Assembly (NCBI GenBank): GCA_905479965.1
Contig: CAJQOR010000471.1
Span: 1 to 5,143, forward strand
From: an uncultured Rhizobiaceae group bacterium
GTDB lineage: Bacteria; Pseudomonadota; Alphaproteobacteria; Rhizobiales; Rhizobiaceae
Length of the DNA stretch: 5,143 nucleotides
Direction: 5' to 3'
The notes under the pieces were generated by a model. The model made no database searches and had not been told where the DNA came from. It worked only from the letters and a program-made list of their open reading frames with translations. A program made the translations under genes and the position numbers. Positions 1 through 5,143 of this stretch are shown here, one piece after another (position 1 is the first letter of the stretch; each line of letters starts with the position of its first letter).

Positions 1-152
1 GTAATTCCAAAGTGGAAGGTGCATTGAAAACCAGAACGGCAGTCGGTGCAGCATCAAATACTTTATATCTGGGGCCAGACGGATTTTTTGACGATAATAT
101 ATTCGATCCGGATCAGATCGATCGATACATTCGCGGGCAGTCATCAGATTAA
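1..152 (+). CDS. nasS: 3' end of a NasS-like nitrate/nitrite sensor gene (partial)
   Basis: Only the last 49 codons are present, read in the frame starting at base 3 and ending with TAA at 150-152; the gene begins before the window. The visible tail starts NSKVEGAL and contains LGPDGFFDD, then IFDPDQIDRYI. From memory this resembles the C-terminus of NasS proteins of the CmpA/NrtA-like family, which are cytoplasmic, lack a signal peptide and bind nitrate or nitrite. In Paracoccus and Azotobacter, NasS holds the RNA-binding antiterminator NasT inactive until nitrate or nitrite binds. Context agrees: nasT-nasS commonly lies just before nitrate uptake or reduction genes, and the leader downstream has the features of a NasT target. 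The fragment is too short to exclude another member of the CmpA/NrtA family. No convincing intrinsic terminator follows the stop codon. Confidence 0.68.
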   Translation, partial: NSKVEGALKTRTAVGAASNTLYLGPDGFFDDNIFDPDQIDRYIRGQSSD

Positions 153-196
153 TTGTTTTGCATTGCACAAAAATTATTCAACTGTGCTTGTTTTTC

Positions 197-209
197 AATC
201 AATTATTTA
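197..209 (+). promoter_or_regulatory. Candidate IHF binding site
   Basis: AATCAATTATTTA matches the IHF consensus WATCAANNNNTTR at every defined position. Its centre lies about 109 bases before the predicted sigma-54 start. IHF often bends DNA between an upstream activator site and a sigma-54 promoter, so the placement is sensible. The surrounding DNA is very AT-rich, which makes a chance match fairly likely. Confidence 0.4.
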
Positions 210-250
210 AATCTACCAAATGGTCAAAATAAATTAATATCATTAACATA

Positions 251-283
251 TTGAAAATAAACGATAAAAATTTTTATTTTCAA
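251..283. repeat. Perfect 11-bp inverted repeat beside the -24 promoter element
   Basis: TTGAAAATAAA at 251-261 is repeated exactly in inverted orientation as TTTATTTTCAA at 273-283, with an 11-base spacer. The arm centres are 22 bases apart, about two helical turns, so a dimeric protein could bind both arms on one DNA face. The repeat ends one base before the sigma-54 -24 element. It could be an operator, an architectural-protein site or, in an RNA reading through from the upstream gene, a weak AU hairpin. It lacks the GC stem and T-tract of an intrinsic terminator. No known regulator motif is recognised. Confidence 0.6.
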
Positions 284-284
284 A

Positions 285-301
285 CTGGCACACTTTCTGC
301 A
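285..301 (+). promoter_or_regulatory. Sigma-54 (RpoN) -24/-12 promoter of the nrt operon
   Basis: CTGGCACACTTTCTGCA fits the consensus YTGGCACGNNNNTTGCW with two mismatches: A for G at the end of the -24 box, and C for T at the start of the -12 box. The key GG (287-288) and GC (299-300) are present with the required spacing of 12. Counting C300 as -12 puts the start near base 312, just ahead of the leader hairpins. Such promoters need an enhancer-binding activator; NtrC is the usual one for nitrogen assimilation genes. The activator is inferred, since no clear NtrC dyad is visible upstream. Confidence 0.8.
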
Positions 302-333
302 TAATTATAGACAGCTTCCCAAGGCTAATAAAC

Positions 334-372
334 GGATCCAACGATGGGTTCAATATAATAGGCAATGCCGCC
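334..372 (+). promoter_or_regulatory. Two-hairpin ANTAR (NasT-type) antitermination element
   Basis: Hairpin P1 pairs GGATCC (334-339) with GGGTTC (346-351), six pairs including two G-U, around the six-base loop AACGAT. Hairpin P2 pairs GGC (361-363) with GCC (370-372) around the six-base loop AATGCC. Both loops have A at position 1 and G at position 4, the signature described for RNA targets of ANTAR-domain antiterminators such as NasR, EutV and NasT. A nine-base linker separates them. P2 shares bases 367-372 with the 5' arm of the terminator, so P2 and the full terminator cannot coexist, as the known mechanism requires. P2 is weak alone (three pairs), in keeping with stabilisation by a bound protein. 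That NasT is the binder is inferred from the nasS-like gene just upstream. Confidence 0.8.
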
Positions 373-428
373 AAAACCACGTCTCTGCATCCTCCTCCCA
401 GCAGAACGTCGTTTTGGCGGCTTTTATT
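367..428 (+). terminator. Intrinsic leader terminator (attenuator) before nrtA
   Basis: GCCGCCAAAAC (367-377) pairs perfectly with GTTTTGGCGGC (411-421), followed at once by TTTTATTT. Above a C-C mismatch (378/410) the stem continues with ACGT (379-382) on ACGT (406-409) and, past a bulged C383, TCTGC (384-388) on GCAGA (401-405), closing a 12-base pyrimidine-rich loop at 389-400. That makes 20 pairs in all. It stands before the operon's first gene, so it must be overridden for expression. With P2 formed, the bottom six pairs are lost. A stop here would leave a leader RNA of roughly 115 bases. Confidence 0.9.
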
Positions 429-453
429 TGTGGGTCATACAAAACCCGTTTTG

Positions 454-460
454 AAGGAGA
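454..460 (+). promoter_or_regulatory. Ribosome binding site fixing the nrtA start
   Basis: AAGGAGA lies four bases before the ATG at 465; its GGAG core is five bases away. This picks 465 over an in-frame TTG at 414, which sits inside the terminator stem, has no ribosome binding site and would place 17 residues ahead of the signal peptide. Confidence 0.88.
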
Positions 461-464
461 GAAC

Positions 465-1856
465 ATGTTTGACGTAATTAAAAAGAATGCAATGGCGCTG
501 AGTGTAACGACGACACTTGCGATCACTGCTTTCTCATCAGCGCAGGCTGAAATGCTAGATGTTGAGAAAGATGAACTTAAATTTGGCTTTATTAAACTAA
601 CCGATATGGCGCCGCTCGCGGTTGCATATGAAAATGGTTACTTTGAAGACGAAGGTCTTTTTGTGACGTTAGAGCCGCAAGCGAACTGGAAGGTTTTGCT
701 AGACCGTGTGATCACTGGTGAACTTGATGGCGCGCACATGTTGGCGGGTCAACCTTTGGCAGCGACAATCGGATTTGGTACAAAAGCTCACATCGTCACA
801 CCATTTTCAATGGACTTGAACGGTAATGCTATCACAGTTTCCAATGAGATTTGGGATCTGATGAAACCAAACATTCCTATGCAGGATGATGGTAAGCCTG
901 TTCATCCCATTAAGGCAGATGCGCTGAAGCCTGTTGTCGAGCAGTTTAAAGACCAGGGCAAGCCGTTTAATATGGGCATGGTTTTCCCCGTATCAACACA
1001 TAATTATGAGCTGCGTTATTGGTTGGCTTCTGGTGGTATTCATCCGGGATTTTATTCGACAAATGATGTGTCAGGTCAAATTCAAGCAGATGCTTTGTTG
1101 TCAGTCACACCTCCACCGCAAATGCCTGCAACATTGGAAGCGGGAACTATTCTTGGTTACAGCGTAGGCGAGCCTTGGAACCAAGCTGCCGTGTTTAAGG
1201 GTATAGGTGTTCCAGTTGTGACCGATTATGAGCTTTGGAAAAATAACCCTGAAAAAGTGTTTGGTTTGACGAAAGAGTTTACTCAAGAAAATCCAAATAC
1301 AACGCTTGCTCTGACAAAAGCGCTTATTCGTGCTGCGAAATGGCTTGATGAAGATAACAACGCAAACCGTATGGAAGCTGTTGAGATCTTGGCGCGCTCT
1401 GAATATGTGGGTGCGGATGCTGAAGTGATCGCAAACTCAATGACAGGCACATTTGAATATGAAAAAGGCGACAAACGCGATGTTCCTGATTTTAACGTGT
1501 TCTACCGCTATTTCGCAACATACCCATACTATTCAGATGCAATCTGGTATCTGACGCAAATGCGTCGTTGGGGTCAAATCGCTGATCACAAAGATGATGC
1601 TTGGTATGATGAAGTTGCTAAGTCTGTCTATAAACCTGACATCTACATGCAAGCAGCTGAGCTTCTTATTGCAGATGGTTTAGTCGATAAAGCCGACTTC
1701 CCATTCGGCTCGGATGGTTACAAAGATCCAACGCCAGCTGCTGATATCATTGACGGAATTGGGTATGACAGAAGGGCACCAAACGCTTACATTGACAGCC
1801 TAACGATCGGTTTGAAAACAAACCAAATGATCGAAGGCAGCGACGTCAAAGGCTAA
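465..1856 (+). CDS. nrtA: NrtA: periplasmic nitrate/nitrite-binding protein of an ABC transporter
   Basis: A 463-residue solute-binding protein of the NrtA/CmpA family (NasF in some nomenclatures) that captures nitrate or nitrite in the periplasm and delivers it to NrtB. A Sec signal peptide is clear: lysines at 6-7, a hydrophobic core at about 9-25 and AQA at 26-28 before EM. No lipobox cysteine is seen, so the mature protein should be soluble, unlike the cyanobacterial lipoprotein. Family landmarks are [21 protein letters not shown] (44-64, with the first and last residue included), W75 in ANWK, IDGAH-like LDGAH (87-91), H179 in [20 protein letters not shown] (235-239) and K259 in [10 protein letters not shown]75, H179 and K259 probably match anion-contacting Trp, His and Lys residues of Synechocystis NrtA, but this mapping is by eye. 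Length is normal. Bicarbonate (CmpA-type) or cyanate binding is possible for the family; the NasS-like gene and leader favour nitrate. A hairpin and 69 bases separate it from nrtB. Confidence 0.93.
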   Translation: MFDVIKKNAMALSVTTTLAITAFSSAQAEMLDVEKDELKFGFIKLTDMAPLAVAYENGYFEDEGLFVTLEPQANWKVLLDRVITGELDGAHMLAGQPLAATIGFGTKAHIVTPFSMDLNGNAITVSNEIWDLMKPNIPMQDDGKPVHPIKADALKPVVEQFKDQGKPFNMGMVFPVSTHNYELRYWLASGGIHPGFYSTNDVSGQIQADALLSVTPPPQMPATLEAGTILGYSVGEPWNQAAVFKGIGVPVVTDYELWKNNPEKVFGLTKEFTQENPNTTLALTKALIRAAKWLDEDNNANRMEAVEILARSEYVGADAEVIANSMTGTFEYEKGDKRDVPDFNVFYRYFATYPYYSDAIWYLTQMRRWGQIADHKDDAWYDEVAKSVYKPDIYMQAAELLIADGLVDKADFPFGSDGYKDPTPAADIIDGIGYDRRAPNAYIDSLTIGLKTNQMIEGSDVKG

Positions 1857-1871
1857 TTGAAAACAAAATCA

Positions 1872-1903
1872 TGGGTTGGCTGCGCGACGGCCGACCCAAT
1901 TTT
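1872..1903 (+). terminator. Intercistronic hairpin between nrtA and nrtB (weak terminator or mRNA stabiliser)
   Basis: TGGGTTGGCTG (1872-1882) pairs with CGGCCGACCCA (1888-1898), 11 pairs including two G-U, around the loop CGCGA, followed by A and four T. The T-run is too short for a complete stop. Hairpins after the binding-protein gene of ABC transporter operons often protect the upstream mRNA or cause partial termination, so that more binding protein than permease is made. That function here is an inference. Confidence 0.62.
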
Positions 1904-1925
1904 CAGATAATTTATAGGACCTAAA

Positions 1926-2996
1926 ATGGCACAGGCAATGACTTCCGTCCCCGAAGTATCGAGGAAAAGTAAATTCCTTTCTTTCGTGAATAAATCCAGC
2001 TCATGGTTAGAGGCATTGGGACTTTCTTGGTTCGTGCCGTTGTTAAAAATTGCCAGTGGTGATGATGTTAAAACACAACTGGGAGAACTTAAAAATACAC
2101 TTATTGTTCCACTTATAGGTATTTTGCTATTCTTGGCCGCATGGGGAATTTTAGCACCTAAAGTTCAGACATCGCTCGGAGCTGTACCCGGCCCGGTTGA
2201 GGTTTGGGAACAGGTTGGTAACTTGTGGGACGATCATATTCGCGAACGTGAGAAAGCAGATGCTTTTTATGAACGCCAAGATGTGCGTAACGCAAAGCTC
2301 ATTGAAGCGGGTAAAGAAGATAAAGTTAAGTTTCGTAACTATACAGGCAAGCCAACTTATTTCGATCAAATCGTCACGTCTTTGTTCACTGTTGGTCTTG
2401 GATTTATTATTGCGACCATCATTGCTGTACCGCTTGGCATTGCCTCAGGTTTATCTAAAACTGTGAATGGTGCCATCAACCCACTTATTCAAATTTTCAA
2501 GCCCGTGTCACCGCTCGCATGGCTACCGATTGTGACAATGATTGTCTCGGCAACATATGTGACCCCTTGGGAGTTTATGCCAAAATCATTGCTTATTTCA
2601 GCTGTGACAGTGACGTTATGTTCGCTTTGGCCCACTCTCATTAATACAGCGCTTGGTGTGGCATCTATTGATAAAGACCTGATGAATGTTAGCCGCGTGT
2701 TGAAGCTGCCAACTTATAAAACCATCACCAATCTTGTTCTCCCTTCATCACTTCCGCTTATTTTTACAGGATTGCGTTTGTCTTTGGGTGTTGGCTGGAT
2801 GGTATTGATTGCTGCAGAAATGCTTGCCCAAAACCCGGGTCTAGGAAAATTCGTTTGGGATGAATTCCAAAATGGCTCGTCTCAGTCGTTGGCCAAAATC
2901 ATGGTTGCCGTTCTAACCATTGGTATTGTTGGCTTTATGCTTGATCGTGTGATGTACACACTTCAGCAAGCCTTCACATTCTCAAGCAATCGCTAG
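1926..2996 (+). CDS. nrtB: NrtB: nitrate ABC transporter permease
   Basis: A 356-residue inner-membrane permease of the binding-protein-dependent transport family, expected to act as a homodimer that forms the nitrate channel. The start has AGGA at 1916-1919, six bases before the ATG. A cytoplasmic N-terminal region of about 55 residues precedes TM1 (about 59-76). Then comes a charged, extracytoplasmic stretch (about 95-147, rich in E, K, R and D), followed by likely membrane segments near 150-172, 195-212, 219-237, 273-298 and 324-341. The EAA-type coupling loop, which contacts the ATPase, spans about 253-273 ([10 protein letters not shown] to VLP), followed by the conserved [17 protein letters not shown]. 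Ends and number of membrane segments are by eye. The charged segment before FDQI is, as I recall, normal for proteobacterial NrtB and not an insertion peculiar to this gene. The stop codon overlaps the nrtC ribosome binding site. Confidence 0.92.
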   Translation: MAQAMTSVPEVSRKSKFLSFVNKSSSWLEALGLSWFVPLLKIASGDDVKTQLGELKNTLIVPLIGILLFLAAWGILAPKVQTSLGAVPGPVEVWEQVGNLWDDHIREREKADAFYERQDVRNAKLIEAGKEDKVKFRNYTGKPTYFDQIVTSLFTVGLGFIIATIIAVPLGIASGLSKTVNGAINPLIQIFKPVSPLAWLPIVTMIVSATYVTPWEFMPKSLLISAVTVTLCSLWPTLINTALGVASIDKDLMNVSRVLKLPTYKTITNLVLPSSLPLIFTGLRLSLGVGWMVLIAAEMLAQNPGLGKFVWDEFQNGSSQSLAKIMVAVLTIGIVGFMLDRVMYTLQQAFTFSSNR

Positions 2997-3007
2997 GATC
3001 ATTTGAT

Positions 3008-4768
3008 ATGTCTTTTGTAGAAATTTCAGATCTTTCAAAACATTATGGTGAGGGAGCGAACCGAACTGAGGTTCTTTCCAATATCAATCTGAAAGTAGAG
3101 GAAAGCGAATTTATCGCGATCGTAGGCTTCTCAGGTTCTGGTAAGACAACCCTTATTTCTGCGGTTGCGGGCCTCATTGAGCCCGATAGCGGTGGCGTTA
3201 TATTCAAAGGGAAAGAAATTGACGGACCAAGCCCTGAGCGTAGTGTTGTTTTTCAATCTTATTCTTTAATGCCATGGCTTACAGTTTTTGGTAATGTCGC
3301 ACTTGCTGTAAATAGCGTGTTTAAGAAAAAGAGCAAAAAAGAACGCAATGATATCGTTCAAAAATACGTCGATATGGTTGGACTTTCCCATGCTGCCGAT
3401 CGCAAGCCTGCGGAACTATCTGGTGGTATGCGTCAGCGTGTTGCGGTGGCGCGTGCATTGGCGATGCAATCGGAATTGCTTTTGCTTGATGAACCACTTT
3501 CGGCGCTTGATGCTTTAACACGGGCTAAGCTGCAGGATGAGTTTGCAGATATTTGTGAGAAAGAAAAGAAAACTATTATTCTCATCACAAATGATGTGGA
3601 TGAAGCCATTTTGCTTGCGGATCGCATAATCCCATTAAAACCTGGTCCAAATGCAACATTGGGACCAGATTTTATCGTAGATCTTCCTCGCCCTCGTAAT
3701 CGTAGCGAAATGAATTCTAGTGACGAGTTCATTAAGTTGCGTGCTGAAGTGACTGAATATCTAATGGCCGTTGGTGCTGAGCGGGATGCGGAAACTACGC
3801 AGGAGTTTAGCTTGCCCAATGTGGTTCCTATCACGCAATTGAAAAACGATAAGCTGCCAACAGCATATGAAGCAGAAAGCGGACCAAAACACGACCGAAC
3901 CTATCTCGAATTTTCGCAAACCAAAAAGGTTTATCCGACACCAAAAGGTCCTTTAACTGTTGTTGATGGATTTGATTTGAAAATGAAAAAGGGTGAGTTT
4001 GTAACTCTTATTGGTCACTCTGGCTGTGGTAAATCCACTGTTCTATCAATGGTATCAGGTTTAAATGACATTACCGCAGGTGGTATCATTTTAGATGGTT
4101 CGCACATCCAAAGTGCTGGGCCAGATAAAGCTGTTGTGTTCCAAGCGCCATCACTATTGCCGTGGTTAACAGCTTATCAAAACGTCGCTTTGGGCGTTGA
4201 GAAAGTATATCCGCATGCAAGTGCAAAAGAACGTAAGGAAGTAATTGAATATTATTTGTCTCGCGTTGGTTTGGCCGATTCAATGGATAAGCCTGCGATG
4301 GATTTATCCAATGGTATGAAGCAGCGTGTTGGTATTGCGCGTGCTTTTGCATTGTCACCAAAACTGCTTCTTTTGGACGAGCCCTTTGGTATGCTCGATT
4401 CCCTGACAAGATGGGAATTGCAAGATGTTTTGATGGATGTGTGGAAGCGTACAGAAGTCACTACAATTTGCGTTACCCATGATGTTGATGAAGCTATCTT
4501 GCTCGCTGATCGCGTGGTGATGATGTCCAATGGACCGAACGCAAAAATTGGTAATATTATGGAGGTTGATCTTCCACGCCCTCGTTCAAGAAAGGCGTTG
4601 CTCAACCATCCTGATTATTATGCATATCGTGAAGAGTTGCTCGACTTCCTCGAAGCCTATGAAGGTGGGGCTGATCCATCTGAAGAGCAGTTGAAATCCA
4701 TTCAGGAAAAACGTGCAGCTCGGATTGCGCGACAATCCCACAAAAAATCAGTTGCAGCTGCGGAGTAG
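3008..4768 (+). CDS. nrtC: NrtC: fused two-domain ATPase of the nitrate ABC transporter
   Basis: A 586-residue cytoplasmic protein with two complete ABC ATPase domains, supplying both halves of the transporter motor from one chain. Domain 1 has Walker [10 protein letters not shown] (40-48), Q-loop Q83, signature LSGGMRQ (137-143), Walker B LLLLDEP (157-163), and N195 where the switch histidine is expected. Domain 2 has Walker [10 protein letters not shown] (336-344), Q-loop Q379, signature LSNGMKQ (433-439), Walker B LLLLDEP (453-459) and a normal switch H491. Each domain is followed by VDLPRPR (224-230 and 519-525) and a helical tail, so the duplicated unit includes this extension. The linker runs roughly 255-297. 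Cyanobacterial NrtC instead carries a C-terminal binding-protein-like regulatory domain, with NrtD as a separate ATPase; here that domain is absent, and the gene is equivalent to an nrtC-nrtD fusion. The ribosome binding site AGGA (2995-2998) overlaps the nrtB stop, and the genes are 11 bases apart, suggesting translational coupling. Confidence 0.94.
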   Translation: MSFVEISDLSKHYGEGANRTEVLSNINLKVEESEFIAIVGFSGSGKTTLISAVAGLIEPDSGGVIFKGKEIDGPSPERSVVFQSYSLMPWLTVFGNVALAVNSVFKKKSKKERNDIVQKYVDMVGLSHAADRKPAELSGGMRQRVAVARALAMQSELLLLDEPLSALDALTRAKLQDEFADICEKEKKTIILITNDVDEAILLADRIIPLKPGPNATLGPDFIVDLPRPRNRSEMNSSDEFIKLRAEVTEYLMAVGAERDAETTQEFSLPNVVPITQLKNDKLPTAYEAESGPKHDRTYLEFSQTKKVYPTPKGPLTVVDGFDLKMKKGEFVTLIGHSGCGKSTVLSMVSGLNDITAGGIILDGSHIQSAGPDKAVVFQAPSLLPWLTAYQNVALGVEKVYPHASAKERKEVIEYYLSRVGLADSMDKPAMDLSNGMKQRVGIARAFALSPKLLLLDEPFGMLDSLTRWELQDVLMDVWKRTEVTTICVTHDVDEAILLADRVVMMSNGPNAKIGNIMEVDLPRPRSRKALLNHPDYYAYREELLDFLEAYEGGADPSEEQLKSIQEKRAARIARQSHKKSVAAAE

Positions 4769-4777
4769 GAGTTAAAT

Positions 4778-5143
4778 ATGACGCCGAAACAAATCAAACT
4801 TGTACAAGAAAGCTTTGCGAAAGTGGCACCAATTTCAGACACTGCAGCTGAGTTGTTTTATGGGCGTATGTTTGAAATCGCACCTCAAGTTAAACCTATG
4901 TTTTCTGATGATATTTCAGCACAGGGTAAAAAATTAATGCAAGCGTTGACTGTCGTGGTCAATGGTTTGAGTAACATCGAACAGGTTATCCCGATTGCAC
5001 AAAAACTTGCACAAAACCATTTAAGCTACGGTGTAGAGGCCGAGCATTATGGTGCTGTGGGCGAAGCGCTCATTTGGACGCTGGAAAAAGGCCTTGCAGA
5101 TGGTTTTACACCTGATGTGAAAGACGCCTGGGTCGCAGCTTAT
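4778..5143 (+). CDS. Globin of the VHb/flavohaemoglobin type (5' part, cut by window end)
   Basis: 122 codons are visible, starting with ATG at 4778 (MTPKQIKLVQESF), with no stop before the window ends. AGGAG at 4767-4771 overlaps the nrtC stop codon and lies six bases before the ATG, so the gene is probably coupled to nrtC. Aligned by eye with Vitreoscilla haemoglobin, the haem-pocket residues are present: Tyr28 at B10 (LFYGRMF), Phe42 at CD1 (KPMF), Gln49 at E7, proximal His81 at F8 (NHLSYGV), and Tyr91 in EHYGAVGEAL, matching the Tyr that hydrogen-bonds the proximal His. B10-Tyr plus E7-Gln is typical of globins that oxidise nitric oxide to nitrate. Whether this is a single-domain globin or the N-terminus of a flavohaemoglobin cannot be decided, because the globin fold ends at about residue 140. 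Nitric oxide detoxification during nitrate assimilation is the likely role by context; Bradyrhizobium has a comparable haemoglobin (Bjgb) in a nitrate-assimilation cluster. Confidence 0.9.
   Translation, partial: MTPKQIKLVQESFAKVAPISDTAAELFYGRMFEIAPQVKPMFSDDISAQGKKLMQALTVVVNGLSNIEQVIPIAQKLAQNHLSYGVEAEHYGAVGEALIWTLEKGLADGFTPDVKDAWVAAY

Larger units (their letters stand above)
153..464 (+). promoter_or_regulatory. Control region and leader of the nrt operon
   Basis: This 312-base stretch has no credible protein gene. Its first part (153-284) is very AT-rich and would be the upstream activation region. It holds an IHF-type match and a perfect inverted repeat but no clear NtrC dyad. The sigma-54 promoter at 285-301 predicts a transcript start near base 312, giving a leader of about 153 bases before nrtA. 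That leader has a small 5' hairpin (313-326, 5-bp stem including a G-U pair, loop CCCA), two ANTAR-type hairpins, an intrinsic terminator and the nrtA ribosome binding site. The arrangement fits two-step control: nitrogen limitation at the promoter and nitrate at the terminator. Confidence 0.75.

Noticed and set aside
113..124. GATCGATCGAT short palindromic run at the end of the nasS-like gene
   Set aside because: It encodes conserved-looking residues (QIDRY) in frame and is too short to be more than chance.
156..172. TTTTG...CAAAA as a terminator for the upstream nasS-like gene
   Set aside because: Only a five-pair AU-rich stem without a GC core or a following T-tract.
165..187. Possible NtrC site, GCAC (165-168) and GTGC (184-187)
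   Set aside because: The half-sites are 15 bases apart, while the NtrC consensus has seven between these tetramers. The location suits an upstream activator site, but the match is too weak to call.
297..309. Sigma-70 -10-like sequence CATAAT/TAATTATAG
   Set aside because: No reasonable -35 element at the right distance, the region is AT-rich, and it overlaps a much better sigma-54 -12 element.
344..358. Mini reading frame ATG GGT TCA ATA TAA in the leader as a leader peptide
   Set aside because: Four codons, no ribosome binding site, and it lies within the P1 hairpin; the A1/G4 hairpins explain this stretch better.
414..464. Longer nrtA reading frame beginning at TTG 414
   Set aside because: The TTG lies inside the terminator stem, has no ribosome binding site and would bury the signal peptide; ATG 465 has AAGGAGA at proper distance.
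3433..3834. 133-codon open frame on the - strand inside nrtC, and similar frames inside nrtA, nrtB and nrtC
   Set aside because: They lie opposite or out of frame with strongly recognised genes, have no recognisable domains and no sensible start signals: shadows of the coding strand.

Overview
The window is the front part of an assimilatory nitrate operon from what looks like an alphaproteobacterium. Judged by eye, the coding DNA has moderate GC and the 5' control region is AT-rich. The organism call is an inference from gene order and protein style: a NasS-like sensor, then nrtA, nrtB and a double-ATPase nrtC, then a globin. No species-level marker is present.

Layout, all on the + strand. 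(1) 1-152 is the 3' end of a gene whose 49 visible residues resemble the C-terminus of NasS, the NrtA-like nitrate sensor of the NasS-NasT pair. (2) 153-464 is a 312-base control region. It contains an IHF-type match (197-209), a perfect 11-bp inverted repeat (251-283), a very good sigma-54 -24/-12 promoter (285-301, predicted start near 312), two small hairpins with hexanucleotide A1/G4 loops as expected of an ANTAR-protein target (334-351 and 361-372), and a strong intrinsic terminator (367-428) whose 5' arm overlaps the second hairpin. (3) 465-1856 is nrtA, the periplasmic nitrate-binding protein. (4) 1872-1903 is an intercistronic hairpin. (5) 1926-2996 is nrtB, the permease. (6) 3008-4768 is nrtC, two ABC ATPase domains in one chain. 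(7) 4778-5143 is the 5' part of a globin gene, cut by the window end.

How it fits together: NrtA captures nitrate (or nitrite) in the periplasm, NrtB carries it across the inner membrane, and the fused NrtC supplies both ATPase halves. The globin has haem-pocket residues of the Vitreoscilla haemoglobin/flavohaemoglobin type and could deal with nitric oxide formed during nitrate or nitrite reduction; that role is inferred. Expression appears to have two gates: a sigma-54 promoter, normally fired by an activator such as NtrC under nitrogen limitation, and a leader terminator that NasT would override when nitrate releases it from NasS.

The two points most worth following are the leader RNA, where P1, P2 and the terminator can be drawn base by base, and the asymmetry of NrtC, where the two departures from consensus fall on the same predicted ATP site.
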